NCBI GenBank assembly: GCA_009774765.1
Contig: VSOK01000010.1
Coordinates: forward strand, 1 to 58,963
DNA: 58,963 bases
Direction: 5' to 3'
Origin: Bacteroidales bacterium
Lineage (GTDB): Bacteria; Bacteroidota; Bacteroidia; Bacteroidales; UBA932
Under the pieces are notes generated by a model. The model had not been told where the DNA came from, made no database searches, and worked only from the letters and a program-made list of their open reading frames with translations. This document shows positions 9,276-17,729 of the stretch, piece by piece (position 1 is the stretch's first letter; each line of letters opens with the position of its first letter). A program made the translations under genes and the position numbers.

Positions 9276-10379
9276 TTATCTGTCAAGCTGGCTGAGGGCA
9301 AATGTATATGCTCCTACGGAGATGGCTTTGCTTGCTCCCATCTTGGAAAGTGCTACTCCGATACGTTTCTGAGGGTCGTATGCCACTTCGCGGTCCGAAC
9401 CGTAGACTTTGATCAGACGCTGCTCCCCATGGGCGAATTCTGCAAATTCCTCTTTGTCGTCAAGGTCATATACTTTCATCTGGACCCTGTTGACTTCCTC
9501 TCCTCCGAGAGTATGGAGCTTGCTTCTGAGAGCGCGGAACAATGCCGGCATAATGTATTTTTTAGCAGCGGTTATTCCTCCTCCGATGACGATCAGTCCG
9601 TCCATCAGGGTGACAGCGGTAGCCATAGCGTCTCCTGCTATTTCTCCCATTTCCTCAAATGCCTTTACGGCTGCTTCACGGTTGCCTTCTTTTGTGCCTT
9701 CTGCTATTTCAAATATGTCCTTAGGCTCATAGTTGTGGCCCGGGTTTCCGGAAAGTTCACCATAAACTCTCTTGACTGCCCTTACGGCAACTCCTTCTTC
9801 AACGATGACTCCGTTTATCTTTTTGTGCGGAAGACAGAATGTCTCCACGCAGGAGTTGTCGCCTCTGTTAAGCTCCCCGTTAATGACGCATCCTATACCG
9901 AATCCTGTACCGAATGTGTATCCAATGAGGTTTTTGTACTGTTTGCTGCATCCTGCCTCCTTGAGTTTGGCGTTGGTTTCCGGAAGACATCCTCCGAGAG
10001 CTTCACCGTATGCGAAGAGGTCTCCGTCATTGTTGATGAATACGGGGATTCCGAACTTGTCGCTCAGGAACGGTCCGAGAGCGACACCGTCTCTGAATGA
10101 AGGGAAATTGGGAAGGTATCCTCCGATGATGCCGTTGGGGTAGTCGGCAGGTCCGGGGAAAGCGAAGCTGATAGCCACCGGCTTGTCCTTGAGCCTGTTG
10201 ATTACAGCCTTGAAGCCTACGACCATAGTCTCGAGACAAAGGTCGAGGTCATTGGCGTTTGAAGGCATCGTGATAGGTTCTACTATAAATTCACCGCCCT
10301 GCATCGCACCGAATACCATATTGGTACCTCCTGCGTCAAGTGTCAGGACAACACGGGAATCTGTCTGAAAATTAGCCAT
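9276..10379 (-). CDS. ROK-family sugar kinase (mannokinase/glucokinase)
   Basis: A 367-residue cytoplasmic ROK kinase. The phosphate-binding LDAGGTN lies at residues 14-20, followed by FAFPGPADYPNG, FINNDGDLFAYGEAL with the catalytic-region Asp (NNDGD), GYTFGTGFGIG, and the C-terminal GLIVIGGGIT. The zinc-binding region of ROK proteins is represented by the loop around CVETFCLPHKKING. There is no N-terminal helix-turn-helix, so it is a kinase and not a ROK repressor. It is placed 18 bases after a GH92 gene and before manA, which points to phosphorylation of mannose to mannose-6-phosphate; glucose or other hexoses are possible. Specificity cannot be read from the sequence. Confidence 0.88.
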   Translation of the reverse strand: MANFQTDSRVVLTLDAGGTNMVFGAMQGGEFIVEPITMPSNANDLDLCLETMVVGFKAVINRLKDKPVAISFAFPGPADYPNGIIGGYLPNFPSFRDGVALGPFLSDKFGIPVFINNDGDLFAYGEALGGCLPETNAKLKEAGCSKQYKNLIGYTFGTGFGIGCVINGELNRGDNSCVETFCLPHKKINGVIVEEGVAVRAVKRVYGELSGNPGHNYEPKDIFEIAEGTKEGNREAAVKAFEEMGEIAGDAMATAVTLMDGLIVIGGGITAAKKYIMPALFRALRSKLHTLGGEEVNRVQMKVYDLDDKEEFAEFAHGEQRLIKVYGSDREVAYDPQKRIGVALSKMGASKAISVGAYTFALSQLDR

Positions 10380-10397
10380 ATATGTTTTGTTTATCTA

Positions 10398-12617
10398 TTA
10401 ATACCACAGAGTCTGTTCAGGACCCATATTGATTGTGAGTTCTCCGCCTTTTTCAATCTCTTTGAAGTCGATATATCCTTTTGTGTACGGCTTTCCGTTG
10501 AGTGTGATGCTCTGGATATATTTGTTCTGCTGAGAATTGTCAATTACGTTGATGACAAATTTGCCTCCTTTGACTTTGATTGTCGCGCTGTCGAAAAGAG
10601 GGGAGCCGAACCAGTATCTTCCTCCTGCCGGCTCAGCCTGATAGAATCCGAGGGATGACAATACGTACCATGCGGACATCTGTCCCACATCCTCGTTGCC
10701 GGAAAGACCGTCAGGCTCGGCGTGATACAGTGTCGTGAGCACCTGCCTTACCTTTTCCGCAGTCTTCCATGGCTGTCCTGTCATAGAATACAGGTAGAGC
10801 GTATGGTGGCTTGGCTCGTTGCCGTGCGCATACTGTCCGATAAGTCCTGAAATGTCAGGTGAAGCTTCTCCCTCAAGGTCTGACTGTACGGTGAAGAGTT
10901 CATCGAGTTTGGCTGTGAAGGCTTCTTTTGAACCGAAACAGCCGATCAGGCCGTCCACATCGTGCGGTGCAAGCCAGGTGTACTGCCATGCGTTGCCTTC
11001 GCAGTAGTCGTCGGCCCTGTGAGTCGAAGCAAACGGGCTGAATGGAGTGCGGAAATTGCCTTTTGAATCCTTTCCTCTCATAAAACCTGTGCTCTTGTCA
11101 AAGAAGTTCCTGTAGGAATGGCTCCTCTCAAGGAAATATTCATAGTCCGCCTCGTATTGCTTTGCCTTTTCACTGTCGCTCTGGCTGTCCGCAAGGTGTT
11201 TTGCTACCTGGGCGACAGCCCAGTCGGCGATGGCATACTCCATATCGTACGCTACAGCCTCATTGAAGAAGTCGCAAGGGATATAGCCATACTGCATTCT
11301 GAAATCCTGTCCTCTGTCAGGTCTCATTGCAGATTCTTTGAGTGCCTTGTAGGCAGTTTCATAGTCAAATCCGTCATATCCCTTGAGGATTGCGTCCGCA
11401 ACAGGAGGTATGCCCGGATTTCCGACCATACAGTCTGTCTCGCATCCCATCAGATGCCATACGGGAAGTTTTCCCTGCTGGAGATAGATATGCAGCATCG
11501 TGTTGATGAGGTCATTCTCTTTTTCAGGATGGATGATGGAATACAGAGGCATGGCAGCCCTGTATGTGTCCCACAGAGAAAGTGTAGTATAGTTTACGAA
11601 TCCGTCCCCTGAATGGATCTGGTCGTCAGCTCCGCGGTAGTCTCCATTCACATCGCAGAAGAGCGAAGGAGCTATCATCGTGTGGTACAATGCAGTATAG
11701 AATATTTTCCTGTCAGTGTCGTTCTTTGTGCTGATCCGGATTTTTCCGAGCTCCTTGTTCCACGCCTTGTCGGCCGCTTCAGCGACGGATTCAAAGTTCC
11801 ATCCTGAAAGTTCAGCTTTCATATTGGAATATGCTCCGTCTGTGCTTACAGGAGAGATTGCAACTTTGACAAGTATCTGTTCCTCTTCTTCTGTCTCAAA
11901 TGACATTCTGGCGAATCTGTCACCGATGTTGTCGAATGATTTGAACGGTTTTGAGAATTCCGCAAAGAAGAACAGTTTCTGGTTGTTGGCCCATCCTTTT
12001 GAAAAACGGTAGCCCCTGATTGCCGTACCGCGTCCCTCACTGTCGTATGAAGCGACCTCAAGATGTGTCTCTATCGGTGCATCCCAGCATCCGCCGTTTT
12101 CAAGGTCAAACACGATAGCGGCCCTGTCTGATGCAGGGAATGTATATCTGTGCATTCCCACGCGCTGTGTGGCGGTCATCTCTGCCGTGATTCCATATCT
12201 TGTCAAAGGAACGCTGTAATATCCTGGCTTTGATATCTCTTTGCTTCTGTCGGCGTATGACCACATTCCTGACTGCTGGTCGTCTTCGGTGCCTCTGGCG
12301 TATGTTACATCGCCTGTAACAGGCATTACAGTGACATCAAACAGGTCTCCGATTCCGGTTCCGCTGAGATGTGTGTGTGAAAAGCCGATTACTGTCGAAT
12401 CGCTGATGTGGTAGCCTGAGCACCAGTCCCAGGTCTGCGGAATGCTTGTCGGACCGAGCTGTACAGCTCCGAAAGGAACATTCGCTCCTACGAATACGTG
12501 TCCGTGTCCTCCGGTGCCGATGCCTGTGTCGACATATTGTGTAAAGTTCTCCTCATTCTGCACTGTGCAGCACACTAATGCGAACAGGGATAGTAGCGGA
12601 AATAATTTTTTGTCCAT
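10398..12617 (-). CDS. GH92 alpha-mannosidase (first of the pair by coordinate)
   Basis: A 739-residue glycoside hydrolase family 92 protein, calcium-dependent inverting exo-alpha-mannosidases that trim alpha-mannans and N-glycans. Seen motifs: FTQYVDTGIGTGGHGHVFVG near the N-terminus, GFSHTHLSGTG, ETDCMVGNPGIPPVAD, and the C-terminal GNEDVGQMSAWYVLSSLGFY, where GH92 acidic catalytic residues cluster. The N-terminus (LFALVCC, Cys16/17) looks like a signal peptide and perhaps a lipobox, so the enzyme is exported. It lies 32 bases after the second GH92 gene and 18 bases before the ROK kinase. Two GH92 paralogues side by side probably split linkage preferences (alpha-1,2 against alpha-1,3 or 1,6); which does which cannot be told here. 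Confidence 0.93.
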   Translation of the reverse strand: MDKKLFPLLSLFALVCCTVQNEENFTQYVDTGIGTGGHGHVFVGANVPFGAVQLGPTSIPQTWDWCSGYHISDSTVIGFSHTHLSGTGIGDLFDVTVMPVTGDVTYARGTEDDQQSGMWSYADRSKEISKPGYYSVPLTRYGITAEMTATQRVGMHRYTFPASDRAAIVFDLENGGCWDAPIETHLEVASYDSEGRGTAIRGYRFSKGWANNQKLFFFAEFSKPFKSFDNIGDRFARMSFETEEEEQILVKVAISPVSTDGAYSNMKAELSGWNFESVAEAADKAWNKELGKIRISTKNDTDRKIFYTALYHTMIAPSLFCDVNGDYRGADDQIHSGDGFVNYTTLSLWDTYRAAMPLYSIIHPEKENDLINTMLHIYLQQGKLPVWHLMGCETDCMVGNPGIPPVADAILKGYDGFDYETAYKALKESAMRPDRGQDFRMQYGYIPCDFFNEAVAYDMEYAIADWAVAQVAKHLADSQSDSEKAKQYEADYEYFLERSHSYRNFFDKSTGFMRGKDSKGNFRTPFSPFASTHRADDYCEGNAWQYTWLAPHDVDGLIGCFGSKEAFTAKLDELFTVQSDLEGEASPDISGLIGQYAHGNEPSHHTLYLYSMTGQPWKTAEKVRQVLTTLYHAEPDGLSGNEDVGQMSAWYVLSSLGFYQAEPAGGRYWFGSPLFDSATIKVKGGKFVINVIDNSQQNKYIQSITLNGKPYTKGYIDFKEIEKGGELTINMGPEQTLWY

Positions 12618-12649
12618 TATATTTTGTTTTTACGTTGTCTCAAATGCAG

Positions 12650-14911
12650 CTATTTTACTGTGAATGTGATCTTTCCGGCTCCGGTCAGATCTTTGTGGCT
12701 GATTCTGTATCCTTTGAATATTCTGCCTCCTGTGCGTATCTCCCTGATATATTTCCCCTCTGCAGGCTTTTCTATAGTGAGACACTCGCGTCCGTCATTA
12801 TATTCCGGTGCCAGCCTTATGTCGATCCTGTCGAATGCAGGTGTGGTCAGGGTGTAGTATGGAGCTCCCGGACAGTCCGGATAGAATCCCATCATCGAGA
12901 ATACCGCCCATACGGACATCGTACCGGTATCGTCATTCCCCGGGATTCCGTCCGGACGTGTAGTGTAGTATTTTTCTATGAGTTCCCTGACGGTCTTCTG
13001 TGTTCTCCATTCCTCTCCTTTGAAGTAGCTGAAGAGGTACGGGTATGCTATGTCCGGTTCGTTTGCCGGGTCATACAGTCCTTCATCAAAGACCATCTGG
13101 AGCTTGTCTATGAACTTGCGCTGTCCTCCCATAATTTTGGCCAGTCCTTTGACATCGTGTGGCACATAGAATGTGTAGTTCCACGCGCTTCCTTCGTGGA
13201 AGCCGGGTACAGGTTCGAAATTCTCGCCCTGTCTCGGGTCGAATGGAGAGTAGAATTCCCCGGATTTTGTGATAGGTCTTAAAGTGCCGGATCCGGTGCT
13301 GTAGTAATGCTTGTATCCCAATGACCTGCTGCGGAAAAGTTCAGCGTCTTCCTTGTGGCCGAGATCCTCGGCAAGCAGTGAGAGGGAATAGTCTGCAATG
13401 TAATATTCAAGTGCGTGCGACACGGAGTTGTCTCCTGAAAGGTCTGCCGAAAAGTACCAGAGCGGTACATATCCCTTTTCGATATAAGGGTCTATGTCAG
13501 GACGCATAAGGTTGTCCTTTCCCGGTGTGGTGGCTGATTTTATGAAGGCTTCGTATGCGGTGCTGATGTCGAAGTCGCGCACGCCTTTGAGCCATGTGTC
13601 TGTTATTACAGGAATTGAAGGGTCCCCTTCCATCGTGAAAGTCTCTCTCCCGTACAGCTCCCATTTGGGCATCCATCCCCATTCCTTGTACATATCTATC
13701 ATAGAACGCACCATATCCAGCTGTCTTTCCGGATATACCATTGTCATCAGCTGATGCACGTTGCGGTAGGTGTCCCAAAGTGAAAATACCGTGTATCTGT
13801 TGTGGCCTTCCGGTACTTTTCCTGTGCCTGAGTTCTCCATAAGTGGATATTCACCGTTGATATCATTGAGTATGTTCGGATGTATGAGAGTATGGTACAG
13901 GGCGGTGTAGAAGATCTGCCTGTCTTTTTCCGAGCCTCCGCTGACCATAATCCTTGAGAGGTCGGACTCCCATTTGCCTGCTGCTTCAGCTCGTACTGCA
14001 TCAAAGTCAAATCCGTTCTGCTCGGCATCAAGGTTCATCCTTGCATTTTCAATGCTGACAAATGAAACTCCCATCTGGACCTGTATCTGCTCCCCTTCTT
14101 CCGTGTCGAATGAGAACCAGTATCCTATGTCGTCTCCTGCTATTTCACGTCCGTATTTTGTGTACAGCTTGTATTTCCCGTTGTCCGGTGTCCATTCCGC
14201 TTCAACTCCTGTCATAGGACGCTGCTTTTTCCAGAATCCGGATGCTGAAGGCTGCTTGCTCACCCTCATTACGAAATACATAGGGAATACCGCCTGCGGG
14301 TTGTAGCAGAATGTGCCGGCCAGCCTCATACCTTCTATCTCGGTATCGCTTACTTTTCTGACCATAGCTCCTGTCTCGTTGGTCAGACCTTCCCCGAGGT
14401 TGAGCAGTATGTTTCCGCGTCCTGCCGGGAAAGTATATCTTTCGGCTGAGCTGCGCGGTGTAGCTGTGACTTCGGTCTTTATTCCGTATGATGAGAGTAC
14501 ATTCGTATAGTAGCCCGGTTCTGCATATTCATCAGTGTATTCGGAGCCGTATATATGATAGTCCACCTCAAGGGGACCGGCTGTAGGCATTGTCAGAAGC
14601 GCGCCGAGTTCCGGACATCCTACACCGCTCAGGTTTACGTGCGAATATCCTGTGAAAAATCTGTTTTCAAAGCAGTATGGGGTTGACCACCATCTGCTGT
14701 CCTTGTCATAGACATTGATATCCGATCCCATTACATTGAACGGGGTGACTGACATCATTCCGTTCGGGCAGACCGCCCCTGGATTTGTCGTTCCGAAATT
14801 AGTCGTTCCGACGAAAGGATTTACGTAGGCCGTGGTTTTTGTTCCTGATTGTCCTGCGGCTGCGAGGCAGAGTGCCGAGGCAAGCAGTAATGTTATCAGT
14901 TTGCGTGTCAT
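12650..14911 (-). CDS. GH92 alpha-mannosidase (second of the pair)
   Basis: A 753-residue GH92 protein with a standard signal peptide (about 1-20, ending AAAGQ) and no lipobox, so probably periplasmic. Family motifs: TAYVNPFVGTTNFG, GYSHVNLSGVGCPELG, ETFTMEGDPSIPVITD and PGNDDTGTMSVWAVFSMMGFYP. Its loop reads HVNLSG where the neighbouring GH92 has HTHLSG, and sequence identity to that neighbour is low by eye. They are distinct subgroups, not a recent duplication. It comes after GH130 in transcription order, across a 77-base gap with a terminator-like hairpin. Role: release of mannose from alpha-mannosides, very likely N-glycan or yeast-mannan fragments. Confidence 0.92.
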   Translation of the reverse strand: MTRKLITLLLASALCLAAAGQSGTKTTAYVNPFVGTTNFGTTNPGAVCPNGMMSVTPFNVMGSDINVYDKDSRWWSTPYCFENRFFTGYSHVNLSGVGCPELGALLTMPTAGPLEVDYHIYGSEYTDEYAEPGYYTNVLSSYGIKTEVTATPRSSAERYTFPAGRGNILLNLGEGLTNETGAMVRKVSDTEIEGMRLAGTFCYNPQAVFPMYFVMRVSKQPSASGFWKKQRPMTGVEAEWTPDNGKYKLYTKYGREIAGDDIGYWFSFDTEEGEQIQVQMGVSFVSIENARMNLDAEQNGFDFDAVRAEAAGKWESDLSRIMVSGGSEKDRQIFYTALYHTLIHPNILNDINGEYPLMENSGTGKVPEGHNRYTVFSLWDTYRNVHQLMTMVYPERQLDMVRSMIDMYKEWGWMPKWELYGRETFTMEGDPSIPVITDTWLKGVRDFDISTAYEAFIKSATTPGKDNLMRPDIDPYIEKGYVPLWYFSADLSGDNSVSHALEYYIADYSLSLLAEDLGHKEDAELFRSRSLGYKHYYSTGSGTLRPITKSGEFYSPFDPRQGENFEPVPGFHEGSAWNYTFYVPHDVKGLAKIMGGQRKFIDKLQMVFDEGLYDPANEPDIAYPYLFSYFKGEEWRTQKTVRELIEKYYTTRPDGIPGNDDTGTMSVWAVFSMMGFYPDCPGAPYYTLTTPAFDRIDIRLAPEYNDGRECLTIEKPAEGKYIREIRTGGRIFKGYRISHKDLTGAGKITFTVK

Positions 14912-14920
14912 AATTATTGT

Positions 14921-14974
14921 AAAAAGCCCCCGGTTCCCGGTTTTGGCAGGCTGCCGTTGACGGGACCGAAGGCT
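14921..14974 (-). terminator. Imperfect hairpin with U run between GH130 and GH92
   Basis: On the minus strand an imperfect stem (CGGTCCCG against CGGGAACCG, with outer AGCC/GGCT) is followed by a TTTTT run (14925-14921). It may end part of the gpmI-GH130 transcripts, so that GH92 and later genes are read at a lower level. Confidence 0.5.
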
Positions 14975-14988
14975 GATGTGTGAAAAAT

Positions 14989-15990
14989 CTACAGGATATT
15001 TGTCCTCTTCGTGAATTCGATGATCTCATCGATATATCCGAATGCAAGTCCGGTGACAGTATCCGCGCAGCCGTAGTAGACCGCTACCCTTCCTGTGTCA
15101 GGGTCGTGAAGTGATGCGCAAGGGAATGTCACATTAGGCACATCTCCCATACATTCGTAATCTTTCTGTGGAGAAATGAGGTACGGGCCGCTCCTTGCTA
15201 TTGCCTTCCACGGCTGGTCCTTGTCAAGGAGAGCTGAGCCGAATGAATACACATAGCCGTTGCAGGAATGGAGAACTCCGTGATAGAACAGCAGCCATCC
15301 CTCCGATGTCTCGATAGGTACAGGTCCCGCTCCGATCTTCATACACTGCCATGCGCTGTCCTCAAACGGGGCCGGAGCCATTACGTGGCGGTGGTGTCCC
15401 CAATATTCGAGATCAGGTGATTCCGAATAGAATATGTCTCCGAAGGCGGTGTGCCCTGTGTCGCTCGGACGTGACAGCATAGCGAACTTTCCGTTGATCT
15501 TTCTCGGGAACATCACACCGTTTCTGTTGTAAGGCAGAAATGCGTTTTCCAGCTGGTGGAATGTCTTGAAGTCTTTTGTCCAGGCGATTCCTATTGTCGG
15601 GCCGTGGTATCCGTTGCACCATGTGACATAGTATCTGTCCTCAATGAAGCATACGCGCGGATCGTAGCCGTATACCCATTCCCCGATTTCCTTGTTGTCG
15701 CATTCAAACTTGATTGTCTCCTCGTTGATGTTCCAGTTGATGCCGTCTTTTGAGAATCCTGCGTGCAGTGTCATTCTCCTGTTGGTGTCGTCGCAGCGGA
15801 ATACACCGGCATAACCGTCTCCGAAAGGTACTACCGCAGAGTTGAATATGCTGTTTGAATCAGGGAGAAGGTCTCTTGGGATCACAGGGTTTGCCGAGTA
15901 TCTCCATAGCACGGACTTGCATCCTTCAGGACGCTCTTCCCAAGGCATTCCAGGAAGGGATTTGCCTTCGATTTTGATGTTTTTATCCAT
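14989..15990 (-). CDS. GH130 beta-mannoside phosphorylase
   Basis: A 333-residue GH130 enzyme without signal peptide, hence cytoplasmic. GH130 phosphorylases split beta-1,4-mannosyl linkages with phosphate to give alpha-mannose-1-phosphate. The likely catalytic Asp is residue 110 in VYGYDPRVCF, and family blocks such as NPVIPRDLL (34-42) and MFPRKINGKFAMLSRPSD are clear. The context of two GH92 mannosidases fits the N-glycan type that acts on Man-beta-1,4-GlcNAc after alpha-mannose removal; Man-beta-1,4-Glc is the main alternative. It follows gpmI by 26 bases with no room for its own promoter. A phosphomannomutase, needed to use Man-1-P, is not in this window. Confidence 0.88.
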   Translation of the reverse strand: MDKNIKIEGKSLPGMPWEERPEGCKSVLWRYSANPVIPRDLLPDSNSIFNSAVVPFGDGYAGVFRCDDTNRRMTLHAGFSKDGINWNINEETIKFECDNKEIGEWVYGYDPRVCFIEDRYYVTWCNGYHGPTIGIAWTKDFKTFHQLENAFLPYNRNGVMFPRKINGKFAMLSRPSDTGHTAFGDIFYSESPDLEYWGHHRHVMAPAPFEDSAWQCMKIGAGPVPIETSEGWLLFYHGVLHSCNGYVYSFGSALLDKDQPWKAIARSGPYLISPQKDYECMGDVPNVTFPCASLHDPDTGRVAVYYGCADTVTGLAFGYIDEIIEFTKRTNIL

Positions 15991-16016
15991 TTTGAATTAT
16001 TAAGATTTCAACAAAT

Positions 16017-17534
16017 TTAGATAAGAGGTGTTCCTGTCATTGCCTGAGGCTGCGGAATACCCATAAGCTTGAGTATTGTCGGAGCTACATCAGCGAGCTT
16101 GCCGTCTTTGACGGAGTCCACACCTGCGTTGATGACTATGAACTGTACTTCGTTGAGAGAATGTGCGGTGTTCGGTGAGCCGTCAAGGTTGAGCGCGTTG
16201 TCGGCGTTTCCGTGGTCTGCCGTAAGAAGCACTACGTAATCATTTGCGATTGCGGTCTCCACGACTTCCCTGACGCACTGGTCTACTCTTGAGATCGCCT
16301 TGCAGATAGCGGAGTAGATACCTGTATGTCCGACCATGTCGCCATTGGCGAAATTCAGTATGATCATATCCTCTTTGCCTGTCTTGAGCACTTCTACGAG
16401 CTTTTCTGTCACTTCCGGCGCACTCATTTCAGGAAGCAGGTCGTATGTGGCCACCTTAGGGGAGTTTACAAGAATCCTGTCCTCTCCGGCAAACTGTGCT
16501 TCACGGCCTCCGTTGAAGAAGAATGTCACGTGTGCATATTTCTCTGTCTCTGCGATGCGGAGCTGGTTCTTTCCGGCTTTTGCCACAGTCTCTCCGAGGG
16601 TGTCCTGTACATTCTCTTTGTCGAAAAGGATATGGAGACCTGTGAATGAAGCGTCGTATGGGGTAAGGCAGCAGTAGTAGAGAGGAATGGTCTTCATACC
16701 GAATTCCGGAAGATCCTGCTGTGTGAGGACTGCCGTGATCTCTCTTGCCCTGTCGTTGCGGAAATTGAAGAAAATGACCGCGTCCCCTTCCTGTACTGTT
16801 CCGAGTGCCTTGCCTTCGGCATCCGTGATTGAAACAGGTTTGATGAATTCATCGGTGATGCCTTCTTCGTATGATGCATCGATGGCTTCTGTAGCGGAAG
16901 TCGCTTTTGCTCCTTCTCCTTTGACAAGCAGGTCGTACGCGAGTTTTACACGCTCCCATCTCTTGTCGCGGTCCATTGCATAATAGCGTCCGCAGACTGA
17001 AGCTACCTTGCCTGTTGTCTTTGCCATTTCAGCCTCCAGATCGGCGATGAAGCCTTTTCCGCTCTTCGGATCCGTGTCTCGTCCGTCCATAAAACAATGT
17101 ACAAACACGTCCTCAAGGCCGTATTCCTTTGCCACTGCAAGGAATTCATATACGTGTGCAAGTGAACTGTGCACACCGCCCATAGAGGCGAGTCCCATAA
17201 AATGGAGCTGTTTTCCGGTCTGTTTTACATAGTCGTATGCCGCTTTGATTTCCGGATTGTCAAGAAGTTTGTGGTCGCGGCAGGCGATGTTGATTTTCAC
17301 AAGATCCTGGTATACGACTCTTCCCGCTCCGAGGTTGAGGTGACCGACTTCCGAGTTTCCCATCTGTCCGTCAGGAAGACCGACGTACTCTCCGCAGGCC
17401 TGCAGATGTCCGAAAGGATATTTTTCCCTCAGGGACTCGATGTAAGGCGCACCCTGGGTATAGATGGCGTTTGTCCAGTCGTGTTTGCCCTCGCCCCATC
17501 CGTCGAGGATCATAAGAAGAACTTTTCTGTCCAT
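16017..17534 (-). CDS. gpmI: 2,3-bisphosphoglycerate-independent phosphoglycerate mutase
   Basis: A 505-residue cytoplasmic glycolytic enzyme, interconverting 3- and 2-phosphoglycerate through a phosphoserine. The metal Asp is in VLLMILDGWG (Asp11) and the catalytic Ser is Ser61 in GQMGNSEVGHLNLGAGR. Further motifs are VHCFMDGRDTDP, FFNFRNDRAREIT and the C-terminal LLTADHGNADN. Full length. It heads the minus-strand operon: its promoter region faces rnr, and GH130 follows after 26 bases. A housekeeping glycolysis gene leading a mannoside-use operon is notable. Confidence 0.96.
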   Translation of the reverse strand: MDRKVLLMILDGWGEGKHDWTNAIYTQGAPYIESLREKYPFGHLQACGEYVGLPDGQMGNSEVGHLNLGAGRVVYQDLVKINIACRDHKLLDNPEIKAAYDYVKQTGKQLHFMGLASMGGVHSSLAHVYEFLAVAKEYGLEDVFVHCFMDGRDTDPKSGKGFIADLEAEMAKTTGKVASVCGRYYAMDRDKRWERVKLAYDLLVKGEGAKATSATEAIDASYEEGITDEFIKPVSITDAEGKALGTVQEGDAVIFFNFRNDRAREITAVLTQQDLPEFGMKTIPLYYCCLTPYDASFTGLHILFDKENVQDTLGETVAKAGKNQLRIAETEKYAHVTFFFNGGREAQFAGEDRILVNSPKVATYDLLPEMSAPEVTEKLVEVLKTGKEDMIILNFANGDMVGHTGIYSAICKAISRVDQCVREVVETAIANDYVVLLTADHGNADNALNLDGSPNTAHSLNEVQFIVINAGVDSVKDGKLADVAPTILKLMGIPQPQAMTGTPLI

Positions 17535-17648
17535 AACTATGTTTTATTATATTATTTTACAATCGCTCCGGCCAGTGTACGGTACAAATGAATCTGTACT
17601 CTGAACTTGGCTTGCAGTTTGTTCTGAACGAATTTGTTTTTCGCGTTG

Positions 17649-17682
17649 CAAAGATAGAAAAATCTGTTTGTGATTGCGTCAA
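17649..17682 (-). promoter_or_regulatory. Promoter of the gpmI-mannose operon
   Basis: On the minus strand TATCTTTG (17656-17649) fits the Bacteroidota -7 box TAnnTTTG, with TTG at 17682-17680, 23 bases upstream. It gives a leader of about 110 bases and overlaps the divergent rnr promoter. Confidence 0.55.
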
Positions 17683-17707
17683 TCTCACAAAAATAAGAGT
17701 ATATTTG
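17674..17707 (+). promoter_or_regulatory. Promoter of rnr
   Basis: TATATTTG at 17700-17707 with TTG at 17674-17676 (23-base spacing). A start site near 17714 would leave a leader of only about 15 bases before ATG 17730. Confidence 0.6.
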
Positions 17708-17729
17708 TCAACAATTAATAAGGAAAAAT

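Noticed and set aside
9429..10100. Open frame of 223 codons on the plus strand opposite the ROK kinase
   Set aside because: Antisense to a clear kinase with complete motifs; Cys/Phe/Ser-rich translation typical of shadows.
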